Of a stretch of 64,000 nucleotides of DNA, positions 30,015 to 42,386 are shown one piece after another. Within the stretch, counting starts at the first letter, position 1. Every line of letters starts with the position of its first letter. The translations under genes were made by a program, and so were the position numbers. Below the pieces are notes generated by a model. It searched no databases and was not told the DNA's origin. It saw only the letters and a list, made by a program, of their open reading frames with translations. This DNA comes from Stagonosporopsis chrysanthemi. Taxonomy: Eukaryota > Ascomycota > Dothideomycetes > Pleosporales > Didymellaceae. The DNA is taken from assembly GCA_022560025.1 (NCBI GenBank), contig JAFISE010000020.1, positions 1-64,000 of the forward strand, read 5' to 3'.

Positions 30015-31393
30015 CGCGGGCTGCTGTTGACGCGTCGATTTGGGCGGGTAGTAGGTTCAGGAGGTGGCAGAGCGTCGACGCGACTGCGGCAGGCGGTGGA
30101 GAGCGGCGTGAGTGGGTACGTGGATGCAGCTAGCTGTGGATGTCTTCTTTGTCGTGATATTGTCGAGCTCGATGAGCGCAGGCTGTAAGGCCCGTGCCAT
30201 GTGCGCCACTCCTAAGCCACACCTCCTGAAATGCGGATCCAGCAACGAACCTCTTACTCCTCGGATGACTACATTGAGCATTCGGAACCTGCCCTAGCTT
30301 TCACATCTACTACCATATGTTCGACCATTCCGCCTGTGGATTTCTCCGCGCTGGCGACTCAGTCTGAAGACATGGTTCTAGGACGAGTCGTACGTGTCTC
30401 GAAACCGCTATCCGCTATGTCTTTGATCCATAGAGAATGTCTATCTTTGCGGAGGGATGACCGCTTTGACAACGTGGTTGACAAGTCGTGGCGGAGAGCA
30501 AGGTACTCGAGACATTCACGAGACACGGCGTGATGATCGACAGGTCTGCGATCACGGCTGCTCAAAGTGGGGACAGCCCTGCAGATAAGCTCCTGTACTT
30601 GAGGCGTCTGGACCAGCAAGAGTCTCATTGCAAGACTCGAGCGCTGGTCGTGTGGTCGGTACTCTGTGGCCATGTTCTGCATACCGTACGAATGCGAGGA
30701 GCGCCTTGGCTATTTGCGAGTGCGCCTACTGAGTCGGCACTCGTCGAGCGATTGCGACTAGACCAAACACCGTAGACATAGACGCGGCACAGTGTCATAT
30801 CGTACATCACCCGTCACTAATTCAGCCTGCCCAGTGGACAAGACGCTTTCAAGAAGACGGACTCGGGTGAGATGGCGCGGTGCAAGCAATTCCATCCGGG
30901 GTAAGCCGGCGATAGACTAGTGGACCAAAGGCATTGCTTGATTGAGCGAATGTACGAAAGGTGCTCTGGGCAGCAGTCGACCAATCTGCGGGGCTGAGTT
31001 TGTGAATTTGTGTCCGTGACCGACGCGCTCAGCACGGCAAGGCTGATGCAGCTGCGTCACGGTCTCGGCCAGCGGTGCATTCAAACATCGCCGCGTGCCG
31101 GCCGAGACTCTGCAGCGTAACAATACGTGGGGGGGGGGGGGCAAGTCAAATTGTTGCTAGGCTGTGTAAGAGCCCAGAACAAGCAAGCGGACGAAGTGCC
31201 AGAAGCCCGCGGAGTGTCAAGGCCTTGGCGCCTTTGTGCACTGCCCCGTCGCAGAAGCAAGTCGACCACGGACGACGGATGCGGTTGGGACCCTTCTACG
31301 CCGCTGCACTGTTGATATAAGATACCACAGTATCTGCTCTGCCCAGCAACTCACCAACCGCAAACCTCCACAGACTCTCTGCTCCCTACACAC
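30015..31393. other. Intergenic region, about 1.4 kb
   Basis: No supported gene. It has a poly-G run at about 31129-31141. The region close to 31394 should contain the RCN1 promoter. Short open frames on both strands lack motifs. Confidence 0.5.
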
Positions 31394-32248
31394 ATGATCG
31401 CGACCGCAACCATGCAAGCTACTCTACCTTCACCATCGCGCTCGCGCGCCTCCTCGAGGAGCAAGTCGCCACTTTCTATCGACCTCTCAGACCTGCCACC
31501 ACTCGTAGAGCCCTCACCCCCTTCGAATACCTTGATCATCACAGTAAGTAGACATGCCGAGTCTACACAGGTCTCTACTGACGCTCTCCAGAATCTCCTT
31601 GCGCCAGAAATCTTCCATGCCGCCACCCTCACAGAAATCCGACAGACCATCGATGCGCACGCAAAGGTCCACACATGGGCGCCCCTGAAGTCTTTCAAGC
31701 GCATTGTCGTCTCCTTCTTCAATATTCCCGACGCCATCACTATCCGGCAAACGCTCGACGGCGAGACAATCATGGGATACCGCATCCGTGTCTACTTTGG
31801 CATCAACACACCCATGAACCCCAGTGACCAGCACTTGCCACTGCCGAAAAGCGACAAGCTGTTCTTCATCAGCCCGCCACCAAGTCCGCCCATGGGCTGG
31901 GAGATGAAGAACGAGGATGCGCCGAACACAGTCGTACACCCGGAGGATCTCGCAGAAGCACTTGCAAAGCTCCACGCCAGGCCCTGCGACGCAGAGTCGC
32001 CCGTCTCAGAGTCAGGATATTCACCACATATTACAAGGCGGCGCACCGGCAGCACAGTCGTCGTGTATCATCCGGAGGACCACGGCGATTCGCCGGCGCT
32101 GCCAGCGATCTCCGTCGAGGACACAACAGAGACACCAGAGCTACTTACTCCAGATGCGATGGAGGGAATCGAGGGTCCGATCGCTTCTGAGAAGGCTATG
32201 GGCAGGAACACCAGCACTGCGAGGCCGCCGGTGGAGCTTATGCACTGA
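31394..32248 (+). CDS. RCN1: Calcipressin (regulator of calcineurin)
   Basis: Exons 31394-31543 and 31592-32248 give 268 aa. A 48-nt GTAAGT...CTCCAG intron (31544-31591) is a multiple of three with no stop, so the gene looks intronless. Removing it restores the RRM-like start NTLIIT-NLLAPEIFH expected for the family. The calcineurin-binding signature FFISPPPSPPMGWEMK and the following PNTVVHPEDLAEAL and TGSTVVVYHPED motifs are diagnostic. The protein binds and modulates calcineurin in Ca2+ stress signalling. An alternative start ATG is at 31412. The C-terminal tail is disordered. Confidence 0.93.
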   Translation: MIATATMQATLPSPSRSRASSRSKSPLSIDLSDLPPLVEPSPPSNTLIITVSRHAESTQVSTDALQNLLAPEIFHAATLTEIRQTIDAHAKVHTWAPLKSFKRIVVSFFNIPDAITIRQTLDGETIMGYRIRVYFGINTPMNPSDQHLPLPKSDKLFFISPPPSPPMGWEMKNEDAPNTVVHPEDLAEALAKLHARPCDAESPVSESGYSPHITRRRTGSTVVVYHPEDHGDSPALPAISVEDTTETPELLTPDAMEGIEGPIASEKAMGRNTSTARPPVELMH

Positions 32249-32680
32249 GCAAGTAATGAAGTGTTTCCTTGTTTGTTGTTTAGGCGTTGAAAATTAGCAT
32301 TAGGCTGGGATAAGCATGGCATGCAACGGCGTTGGGGTCTCAGGCCGTACAGAGCCTCTTTCTAGGATACAGTTCCTTTCTATTAGCATCCTTCTGATGC
32401 AAATCTCCTACGTCATTCGAATACGACTAATGAACATCCAATGTTCCTACAACAGATTCTAATGGCTTCCAATCTACGTCTGCCCTGACCACTATGTCGT
32501 CTGGGAAGTAACAGCAGTTACGCGACTCTCATATATATGCATCTGCAATCCATAAGTAGCCACCAACTGCGCCCAAACGCCAGCATATGCGATATGCGCG
32601 CGTGCGCACTGGTATCTAACAACACGCTCAAAGCAAGTCTCCACATTATTGTCTCGCCCCACACCACTCGTCTCAATCTC
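32249..32680. other. Intergenic region between convergent RCN1 and DIC1
   Basis: 3' flanks of both genes; AT-richer, contains a TATATA near 32532. No gene seen. Confidence 0.5.
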
Positions 32681-33756
32681 CTACTCCAGCCCCTTATACT
32701 GTCTGTAGTACTTCTTATGTTGCTCGAGGAACAAAAACGTGAGCACAGTATGCGGCCCCATGCGAATGAAACTCGGCACCCAGCCCTTGAACATCCACCC
32801 TAGGCCCTCCTGCCTCGTAATATCCGTGACCAGCTTGACAATCCCATCTTTCACATGTGAGCTCATGACCCGCGTCTTGATCACATCCACCGGACTGCAT
32901 ATCGTAGTCGCCACGAACCCAGCCATGAAAGACGCCGTGAAGTGCGTGTTCAAATTGTCCTCCAGCGGTGTATACTTCAGCAACATGTCCTTAAACCCGT
33001 CGTACGTCGCGAGCTGGCCGACTGTCATCAGCACCGCGCGCGCGCTGTTGGGCCACACGCCTTTCCACAGCGCGGCGACGCCTTCTTCACGCGCCATGCG
33101 CACCACGCCATTGAGGGCGTGTTTGTAGTTGCGCCGCTTCTCAGGAGGGAGGGCTGAGTCATGCTGCATCCGCACGTTAAGGATATCGCCCGGGTTGCCT
33201 GCGAAGCCGCCCATGAACCCCGATATCGAGGCCATGCCGACGAGGGTCGGGAAGGAGGGTTTGGAGTCGGAGGTCGTGAAGCGGTCTTTGAGCGCTTCGT
33301 ACACGCCAAAGCGGGTCATGGAGTAGGTTATTTGGCGCAGTTGGGCTGCGGAGAGCTGAAGTGGGTCAGAACAGCGTGTGAAAGCAGAGGACGCTTAGGG
33401 TGCGTACACCGCGGTAGAGACCACCTATGCCGTCGGTCTTTACGATGTGTGCGAACATTTGCGACATGTTCAGCTTGACGCCGCTGGCTGCTTGTGTTTG
33501 TAATCGGACCTGTGGTTGTGAGTTCGACGTCATGTGTGAGGACATCAGCACTCCATACCTTGACTGCGCAATTGTTAGTTCATGCTCCATTGTATTGTAA
33601 AGAAACAGTCTCACTCAGATCCAGTGGATGTGTGAACAGTGTCGCACAACAACTTGCGCTCCCTCCAAACCAGAACGGATAATGCACTGCTTTGTTCACT
33701 ACATCCTCGCTCTTTCTCACTTCTACGGAACTTCTCTGCGATTTGAGGGCCGCCAT
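32681..33756 (-). CDS. DIC1: Mitochondrial dicarboxylate carrier
   Basis: Four coding exons: 33615-33756, 33559-33563 (5 nt), 33408-33509 and 32681-33355; 307 aa, the usual carrier length. The protein shows the three-repeat mitochondrial carrier plan. The signature PxDxxK occurs as THPLDLIK (assembled across the microexon), NPGDILNVR and SPVDVIKTR. It continues with QTQAASGVKLNMSQM, SMTRFGVYEALKD, QHDSALPPEKRRNYKHA and TFLFLEQHKKYY, which match Dic1-type carriers exchanging malate or succinate for phosphate. Introns are 51, 49 and 52 nt. It is divergent from mitochondrial PheRS, with 291 nt between starts. Confidence 0.95.
33559..33563 (-). other. DIC1: 5-nt microexon of DIC1
   Basis: On the minus strand TCAAG is flanked by gcgcag and GTATGG. 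It supplies the last two bases of an Ile codon and a Lys codon, completing P-L-D-L-I-K before V-R-L-Q. Both flanking introns are of normal size, and the first has a ctaac branch site. Without it the frame breaks and the signature Lys is lost. Confidence 0.85.
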
Positions 33757-34047
33757 TATGCAAAGAAATTGCGTGAACACTGCGAGCAGCTCTTTCTGGG
33801 TCCCGGCAGCTTAACACAGAGGTATATTCTACAAGAAGTGGAGAACGAGTGCAGTATTCGGTGGTTATTGTGCAGCCGAAGGGATTCACGTCATCCGGAA
33901 AAACGTGTAGCTAACTCGCGCGTAAGCCGCGGCAAGATAGCCGGAAGGGCGATCCATGCAGGCACGGATCGTGCTTGGCGTCGACTCGCGTGTGATTGTT
34001 TTCCGGACGCTCTGAACCAACTCCAACAGCGGTTATTCATCAGCACA

Positions 34048-35753
34048 ATGCATATAGCCGGGCTATCAAGGGCGTGGTGTCGCCAGGAGAGCCAGAGAGC
34101 AGGACTGAGAATACGCGCGCCGGGATTAAGTCCAAGGTTGTGGGTACAGCCGATACGATACAATTCTTCTGGTGAGTGGATTGTCATGTGATATTCTTCC
34201 TTTCGGCACCGACTGTCCGCGTGTTTACGTCCACCTTGCTGCACATCTCGGTCATTTTCTGGCTCCGTTCTTATTCCTGGTTCCAAATATCACGTTCCTG
34301 TATCGATGGATCATCTGTCTGTGTGCTGCTGTCATGATGGTGTTTGGGAAGCATTTCTAAAAATCGGACAGCGACGCCTAGGGATGTTGTTGTTGAAGGA
34401 AGAGCGTATAAGACAGACGAATGGATGAACACACCGGCATCGATACTGGAAGCCGTACCTCGACGGTTACATGTCCAGCCAGACCACCCCCTCACCATCA
34501 CGCGCAAGCTCATTGAATCTCGATTCCCTGGCTACAAAACCCACAATGACCTCTTCCCAATTGTTTCGACACGCCAGAATTTCGACTCTTTGGGCTTCCC
34601 TGCAGATCACGTTGGCCGGAACAAAACAGACACATATTACCTGAACAAAGAGACCGTTCTACGCACTCACACTTCCGCACATCAAGCCGACACCTTTCGC
34701 GCAAACGAATCAGAAGGCTATCTCATCAGCGCAGATGTCTACCGTCGTGATGCGGTCGACCGCTCTCACTACCCTGTGTTTCACCAGATGGAAGGTGCAC
34801 GCACGTGGAATCGTTCCCAGGCTGCAAAGGAAGGAAAGTCTCTCGCGGAAATCATCTGGGCCGACGTGGAGAAAATCCCAAAACACGATGTAGCAGTGGA
34901 GGACCCAAACCCAACTTTTCACGCCGAGCGCAACCCTCTCCAGGCGACGCATTCAGCAGAAGAGGTAGAGGCCATCGCCGTGCATCTGAAGCGCAGCCTT
35001 GAAGACATGGTAATCACGATCTTCAACGCCGCAAAATCCGCTACAGACGCACAGAACACACCCTCCGAGCCCCTGAAAATCCGCTGGGTTGAAGCATATT
35101 TCCCGTTCACCTCACCTTCCTGGGAACTCGAAGTCTGGTGGCAAGGTGAATGGCTCGAAGTGCTCGGGTCTGGCATTGTCTCGCAGCCGATTCTCAACAA
35201 CGCATCCGTCCCCGACCACGTAGGATGGGCCTTTGGCATCGGCCTAGAGCGCATCGCGATGCTCCTGTACTCAATCCCTGATATCCGCCTGTTCTGGTCG
35301 AAAGACAGCCGCTTCCTCAACCAGTTCAGTGAAAGCGGCCCCATCAAAACATTCATCCCTTTCTCCAAGTTCCCCGCCTGTTTCAAAGACGTCAGTTTCT
35401 GGCTGCCGGCCAAGAAGAGCGCGGCTGGTGGTGCGGGCGCCACGGCCTCACCTAGCATTCACCCACCGGCAACACCATCTAGCGCCATCGTGCCGCCCGC
35501 TGCTCCTGCACCCCCCACCGTGTCCTTCCACGAGAATGACGTTATGGAAATTGCGCGCGAGGTGTGCGGTGATCTCGTCGAGGACGTGCGGCTGGTGGAT
35601 GAGTTTGAGCATCCGAAGACGGCACGCAAGAGCTTGTGCTACCGTATCAACTACCGCAGTCTAGAACGCACGCTTACAAACGAGGAGACGAATGAGCTGC
35701 ATGAAAATCTGAGGACGCTTTTGGTCGAGCGGCTGGGCGTGGAGTTGAGGTAG
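34048..35753 (+). CDS. MSF1: Mitochondrial phenylalanyl-tRNA synthetase
   Basis: Exon 1 is 34048-34171 and exon 2 is 34372-35753; 501 aa. Exon 1 encodes an Arg-rich, acid-poor presequence (RIRAPGLSPRLWVQPIRYNS). The frame of exon 2 alone has no ATG near its start, so the first exon is needed. The core has THNDLFPIVSTRQNFDSLGF, TVLRTHTSAHQADTF, DVYRRDAVDRSHYPVFHQME and AFGIGLERIAMLLY, class II synthetase motifs of the monomeric mitochondrial enzyme. A Pro/Ala-rich insert precedes the C-terminal FDX-ACB anticodon-binding domain (DVRLVDEFEH...YRINYRS). The intron is 200 nt. Confidence 0.93.
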
Positions 35754-38700
35754 TGGTTGTGTGAATGCTGCGGTGACAGGCAGCTGCGGCATGTCACCAT
35801 CAGGAGGCTTGGTACGCGGCGCATGTTATAGGCTGAGGCAGCGGCATTAGGCTGTCGCGCGCGACTGAATCCGGACGTTGTGGACGCAGGTCGAACATCT
35901 GCTCTACTTGATGCGCCCCTCAGACGTCCATATAACACAAGACTATGTACACAATCTGTAAGAATAATTGTAACCTGGCATTACCCAGCCAACTTGTACT
36001 ATGCTGTACTATACACGAAGCAACATCCTCTTCTGTCCACCCCCTCTTCCCAACCATGCTTCAGCACCCTGACCGCACCTCCCGTTCCTAGTGAACACCT
36101 ACTCCATCTGCAAGCCACACACCCAGCCCGCCCAGCCCGCCACACGGCAGATCGACTACCACCACCAGCGCGGCCCCGGGCAGTGCCGAAACACATCGAA
36201 TGGGCGCAGTGGAGTCTAGACTGCGTGGATCGATGGCTGTTAGCTCTGAGTCTCCAGATCATATGGAGGTATGTCAGCACTTCGGGACGGGAGGCTATAC
36301 AAGTCAACTGGCTGGCTGTGTAGCGAGGTGTGTGGTTCGTGTACTGTGGGCTTGGGGAGAGTTTTAGGGTGATGGAGCGGCCAGAATGGTACCATTTCCC
36401 TGTATTATAGTTGTCTTTTGTGGTTCGGGTGCCGGGGCGTGGGCTGTAAGAGAGGGTGGGGAAGAGGGGAGGATAAGGTGCGGTGTGTGACTTCTGGAGG
36501 GTCGGTGCTCTTTTTGGGCTTGGGTATTGACGAAGCACGTAGTCCAGCAGTGCAGCTAGGAGCTCCTAGACTTCGTGTTTATTGAGCCTTATGAGTTATA
36601 GATGAGCTTGAGGGAAGACGAAGCAGTCGAGACCTGCTAGTCACTCCAACTCTTCGGTTGTACTGCAAGGCTACTGATAGAGAACAATTGGTGAAACAAG
36701 CAACTTTGCTAACACATCAATGGCAAGTCGGAGTGCAAAAGTATTGAGAAATCCCCCTTTCCTCCTCCAGCTCGGTTGCAGTATGGCCTGACCATTCTAT
36801 TCATCATTGTGTACAAGCTAAATCGCAACAAAAGAATTTGACTGTTCGCAAGCGGGACAAATGCTAACCATAGAATGAGGCGGAAAGACACTGATCCACC
36901 AAGAAACAAGGGGTCCGAGACAATTGAGCGGCAAAGTTCGGTATGTTGGGCTGTGAGCCTGGACTCCTGCGAGACCGTCTTACATTGAGACAAAAAGTGG
37001 TGTCGGGAAGATCGAGTTTCCAATCGTCGACCGTTACAATACATCATTCGATTCTAGATCTTGCGGGAGTTTCTTGTTGCCGATGTGGAGAATTTGTCTT
37101 CGGGCATTTTGGTGCAAGCAGGCAGCCGTTACACTTGATCGGATTAGAGGAGTTGGTCCGGTGAACGATGTGAAGAGCTAATTGTCGTGCGTCTTGCTCC
37201 AAACCTGATCCTTGTTATGATTGATCAAGGACGTGTTCCACGACTGTTGGAGGAGTCGCGTCGGTCGTGTCGTACGATACGATGTGTACTTCACCGGTGA
37301 TGGTGGATATACCAAGTGGCTCCGTCCAGCTATGAACGGTGTTCTGTAGAGGGAACTTTGCCGTGGCAAGGATGCTCTTCGGCCAGTGAGCGGAGCACTT
37401 GGATAGAGTTCTGAACGAGTACTCCCACAAGTCTCCACCATTTGTCCGTGACGAGGCCCGACATGCTGGTACGAAGTAGCCTTGGAGCATGGTAAATTTC
37501 CGCAGCCGTAAGGAAGGCACGCTAGGTTTGTGGACGGTATCGCGAAAAGGACAGGCATGCTGATGCGATACTGTTCCGATAGCTGGCATGACCGTTCTTC
37601 CAGATGTTCTTGCGACGGTGAATTGATGTGCCTGTGTATCCGAATAAAGACATAGTGACCGACCCGTTATTAGGCCTATGGTGAGTTGTCGGCGCGTAAC
37701 CGGCACTTCTGCCATGTGGGATGTCGTAGAAGTAAGGTTTAATAAGGAAAGCGTTCATATTGTAGATCGCAGGATTAACAGATTAACAACACCAACAAGA
37801 TCGTACGATGTTACCGCCGAGGATCACCACAACGACGTACGATGCAGACCTCGCTGGACTTCGATGTCATTTTTGTCTATACGAGCCGAGTATACGCAAT
37901 TCTATCTACCAGTCTCCTGTTTATTCATTACGTCAATGCGGATGTACAATAGGAATTCGGGTTCTTTGAATGTCCACGCATACAGTCCTAGCGATAGGGA
38001 TTACGGCACTGGTGTCTCCACTCTATCGCTTGCAAGGATCCGATCATTGCCTGGTAAGTCAGGTTGAGTACTTCTCCTACATTTGGTGTAAGGCAACTGC
38101 AGGTGGGTGTGGCCGAAGAAGATAACCCTGGTTCTTAAGATAGAAGCTCTAAGCACCGCCAGCATACACCCGATCAAGGTTGCGACTCAAAAACGTCGCG
38201 CTTTGATTGCTTGCATGCCAAAGATGCCGAGTCATAAACTACGTATGTTGTAAAAGCGAAGTCCAAGGCGGATGCGGCTCCTTTCCGGTCAACTCACAAT
38301 TGTTGAAGGATCAAGACAATTTGCTTGATGGAAACTAGTGTCCGATTGTAATAGTTCGCGGACAAAAGCACACATAGACCAGAAGGACTTATTGAATCAA
38401 GCCAAAATACCTGCATTCGGAGCATGTTACCGCTTGAGAGGTCTTTGCTGCAATGCAAAGCACATGCAACGACATCAACGAGAGGAACAGGAAAGGACGT
38501 AACCGCATGTGGGCCGCATCGAATGATTTCGGGCAGACACGAGGCTCGTGCTGCTGGTACCCTGCACACCACTACGTCGCTTGGCGTGACATCGGATCGT
38601 GACTTGCAGGCGGAAAGCGGTGCGGGCAGGATGTGAATTTAGGTACGTAGTTTTATTCTCGCAATGACCTTCAATTGTGTAGCCTGCGCCCTCTCCGATC

Positions 38701-40656
38701 AGAGAGCTGATCGTGAGTGCTGGATGTGGACTGATACCGGTCGTTTCAGGGCGTGTTCTAGACGATCAAAATGTTTGCTTCGGGCTTTACTGGAGAAACC
38801 ACATGGGACAGGGATGGCGTTGTGAAACTGCTTGGGCAGCCACAGAGCAAGCTCCTCCTACGTACAAGCACAACTCGAAGATCCTTTCAATCCAAGGTCG
38901 ATGGCTCTGAAAGAAACAGGGAAAAATCCCATCCTGCCCGTGCTTGGCCTTCGAGCGACTGCATATTGACAAGCAACCTGCGTGACGAAGCAGCAGACTG
39001 CTGGAATTTTACGGGACGGATGCCCGGGAAAGCTTGGCAAGTCTTATACCACGCGGTCGTCTTGAACAACATGGGTGTTGCTTGTCGAGCTCGTGTAATA
39101 AGCCATGAATGAGCTTCGGTGGAAGCGGAGAACCTGAAGAAATACAGCAAGCAGACGCTGAGACGTCAAGTAGCGCACGGCGAAATTCACTATTAACCTA
39201 TGAGATCCTGTCGTCAAAAATGAATCCAGGCCGCTCAGGGAGAGCTCAAACGCGGGCCACTTGAGCCAGGCCGCCACACGGGCTGAAGCGAAAGAAGCAA
39301 GTGCCACTGCTGCTTGGAACGCTCGTCTAGGGTCGAATGTGTGAGTAACCCTTGCCATCACTGCAGGAAACAACGTAACAGAGGCGACAAGATCCCCCGT
39401 ACCGGATCTTCACCCTGTAAAACGGTCAACAAGAGTACCCTGCTCTTCTGCAACGAGCGCAGGGGCATGGCTGGGAAACCTCAGACCTAGCTATCTCTAG
39501 TTTGACGACCCCGCTCGACAACATTGGCTTGCAGAGACGTCGACATAGCGATCGAATTGTCTGGACGGCTCGTGGCAGCTTGCGAAGGCCACCACGGAGG
39601 TCGCGTTGCAAGCTCGGGGTTCAGCCGTGCCGCGAATCAACCTTGCTTCCTGAGCACTTCCTCACGTGGCACTACGCGAGAGCTGGGGCCGAGCTAACGG
39701 TCGCTCTGTTGCGCAATGACCCTGGAACGTTGTGCACAACTATGTGATATCGCCAACGCTCAGCCAAATATCACTCCAGAGACCCAGATGCTCCAGAAAA
39801 TACCAAAAGACTTGCAAGACCTGGCCGGCCAGCGTTGTTTCTCTTAATCGCGTATCTATTGATTTGAAACCAACCGCCCGTCGAGCTGTGCTGCTTCCGT
39901 CTATCCGCCACGTGCGACTGGTATGTACGAGGCGATAAATCGGCTTTCCTACCCGTTCGGCTGGCCTGCTCCGCCATCGATGATAATCCCGCCACGCGCA
40001 GCGCTGGTGCTGTCAAGAGAGTATCGCGCTCTGTTGCGTCATGTGCTCGCCCATCGACCAACTTGTCGCGCTAGAGGCTAGAGCAAACTCTCGACGGCGA
40101 TGGTGCCAGCGACTTGCAGATCAACACTACCTATGCACTTCGCGTCCGTTTATGGACGTGCCAAAAGGGGAGTAGGCTAAGGAAGGTGCCGTTGTTCGCA
40201 ATGTGCAGATCGCCCTAGCCCTTAATGCCCGTGTTATGGCCCTTGAAGTTCCCCAGAACTCGCCAGACATACGAGGTTAGGCTCACGTTTCAAACCATGA
40301 CTGAATCAGGGTGCGCCTCCGATAGCCTAGACGCATCGCTGTCAAGGTACTCGGCCGTAGCAGGGGGGTCCTCGTCGCTGCATGTATCAATAGCAGTTTG
40401 GGGGAGCCACACTTAAGTCACTGCACTGCCTTTTGCCTTGATGCCATGCAGGGAACGCCCTTATGTTTGACAAACCCGCTTTCCGAGTCTCAGCTACCTA
40501 GCACTTCAGACAGTCAGCCACGGGAACCTCAAACGACGACCATGACACACATCGCGAGCTGCATGCGGCCCGATGCTGTCAAGACATCCGTTTATATAAC
40601 CCAAGAAACATCCTACAGAATGAGTGTACGTGCCCAGGACTATTTGAATCCTTCTG
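35754..40656. other. Gene-poor region of about 4.9 kb
   Basis: No gene is supported. Overlapping open frames occur on both strands with no family motif. Three overlapping minus-strand frames at 37178-37758 have some coding character but are not continuous. No terminal inverted repeats or transposase motifs were seen by eye. The last few hundred bases should contain the promoter of the Uds1-like gene. Confidence 0.5.
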
Positions 40657-42386
40657 ATGAACTATCACTTGCCTCGCCGGTCCTGTTCGCTAAGAGACCT
40701 TCAGGCTACAAGAGACTTGAACGTTTCAAGTGCTTCTTTACTTAAAAGCCCATCCGCAACCTGCCTACCCCAGGCTAACTCCAAATACCAACTCTGGCCA
40801 TCAGCAAAGAGTCCTGCAGGATTCTCGTCTGACAAGTTAGCTGCGCTATCAGTTGGCCGTTCTGCTACATCGCTCAGTGATACGTCCGTTCCCACTGAAG
40901 CTGCACCGTTCTGGCAACGTGCAGGCTCAATGTCGAGGAGAAGAAAAGTCAGTGTTCCTGAATTGGCAGGCACCATGACAACGGTCCAAGAGGTGCCGGT
41001 TGACTCTCGTAAGCAGCATTCGGACTTTTGGCATCACTTGTCACTGACACACTCAAAGCAACAATTCCAGGCAGACCTCCTCTTCGAAGGCCATCATACG
41101 AGACGTTCGGTCACGAGAGATCCAATAGTGCTCCAGGCACTGCTTGGAGGACTGGCCCATTCGGCGATGCAATGATCTCTTGCATTACAGGACCTTCGCC
41201 CGTTCTGGCTTCAGAAAAGACTCCTACTGCCAATCAGTACTCCCCTGCCATGACCGGACGATCACTTTCGCCAATTCCGAGTCCTAGTGCGAGGCCACCT
41301 CTCAAAGTCGACACAATCAACCCAACATTACCACCTGAGGTACCACCTAAGTCGCCTTCCATCGATCGTAAGGGATCACCGGCTCCCCTGAAGCTAAGCT
41401 CGAAGTCAAGCAAGACTCCACTTACAACACCGGCATCTGCTACATCAGGTGGTTCTACCCCTCTAAGTGCAGCTGACGCCAGACGCTCACCAAAGACTGG
41501 AACACTTCTGCCTACTCCTTCATCTACACAGTCGGCGTTTTTTCGGACAGCATCTCCGCGAAGTTCGCCCAGGACTGAGAAGCAGGACCCTCTCATCGGC
41601 CCAGGTTCACACGGTCGAAATATGTCAGAGTCATCAATCATGGACCGTGGCCGTCCAACACAACGGACAACCAAGAGATCTCATAGTCGAACCTGCTCAG
41701 AATCTCTCGGCCAGGCAGCTGACAACTGGACACTTCCTCGAGGCATGCGAGTGCCTGAGGCATCAAGCCGTATGAGCAACGTGGACCAGCAATCACTTCA
41801 TAAACAAGCATGCGAACAGGCCGGTAACTTCGAAGTGCTGAACAAAGGAGACGTGAACTCCTTGTCTAGGGTCAGTGAATCCTCACTTTGATTCTGTACA
41901 CACACACTGACGTCAATGTAGGAGCTTCGAGCACTCGATGAACGCTGTGACTATCTTCGCAAGACTTACAAGTCATTGCGGGCAGGACGTCATAAGCTTC
42001 ACAGCCGCATGATCTCATATCTGAAGCGTGGGGAAACCAACATCTTCTCTCGCGAATCTCTTCTCAAGCAGGAGGAGGCCCTCGCCGAATTGGACAACTC
42101 CATCGATGAGTTCATCGCCAAGTTGGAGCAGTCTGAAAATCGGCGCCTGCGACTCCGCCAAAAGCTACTAGAACATGTGGCGGCAGCACTGGTACTCTCT
42201 CCGACAATGCGCGGCAATACTGCAGAGACAACTCCGCCTCGAAGCCCTGTGAAGGCAGAGAACAGCCCCTCGCGTGTTGAGCCTAAAGATACAGAGTCGA
42301 TCAAGATCTACGCTGACGGCCATGTTCTCAACCTTTTCTCCGACATCGAAAAAGCAATCGGCCAGATGTGTGAGCAGCCGTGCTGA
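40657..42386 (+). CDS. Uds1-like (up-regulated during septation) protein
   Basis: Three exons, 40657-41008, 41059-41870 and 41922-42386, with introns of 50 and 51 nt; 542 aa. The N-terminal two thirds is disordered, Ser/Pro/Thr-rich with many SP/TP sites and short conserved-looking blocks (RRKVSVPELAGTMTTVQEVP, SPTIPGRPPLRRPSYETFG). I used the acceptor at 41058 because it gives the TIPGRPPL block. Exon 3 encodes a charged helical domain (ERCDYLRKTYKSLRAGR, FSRESLLKQEEALAELDNSI, ENRRLRLRQKLLEHVAAAL) that I associate with the fungal Uds1 family, linked to septation. The start at 40657 is tentative; upstream coding sequence near 40540-40740 in another frame is possible. Confidence 0.65.

Noticed and set aside
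31127..31145. Poly-G tract as telomeric or G-quadruplex element
   Set aside because: It is a single homopolymer without repeated G-blocks or telomere units.
35754..40656. Transposon insertion in the gene-poor region
   Set aside because: No transposase or reverse-transcriptase motif, no clear terminal repeats and no target duplication found by eye.
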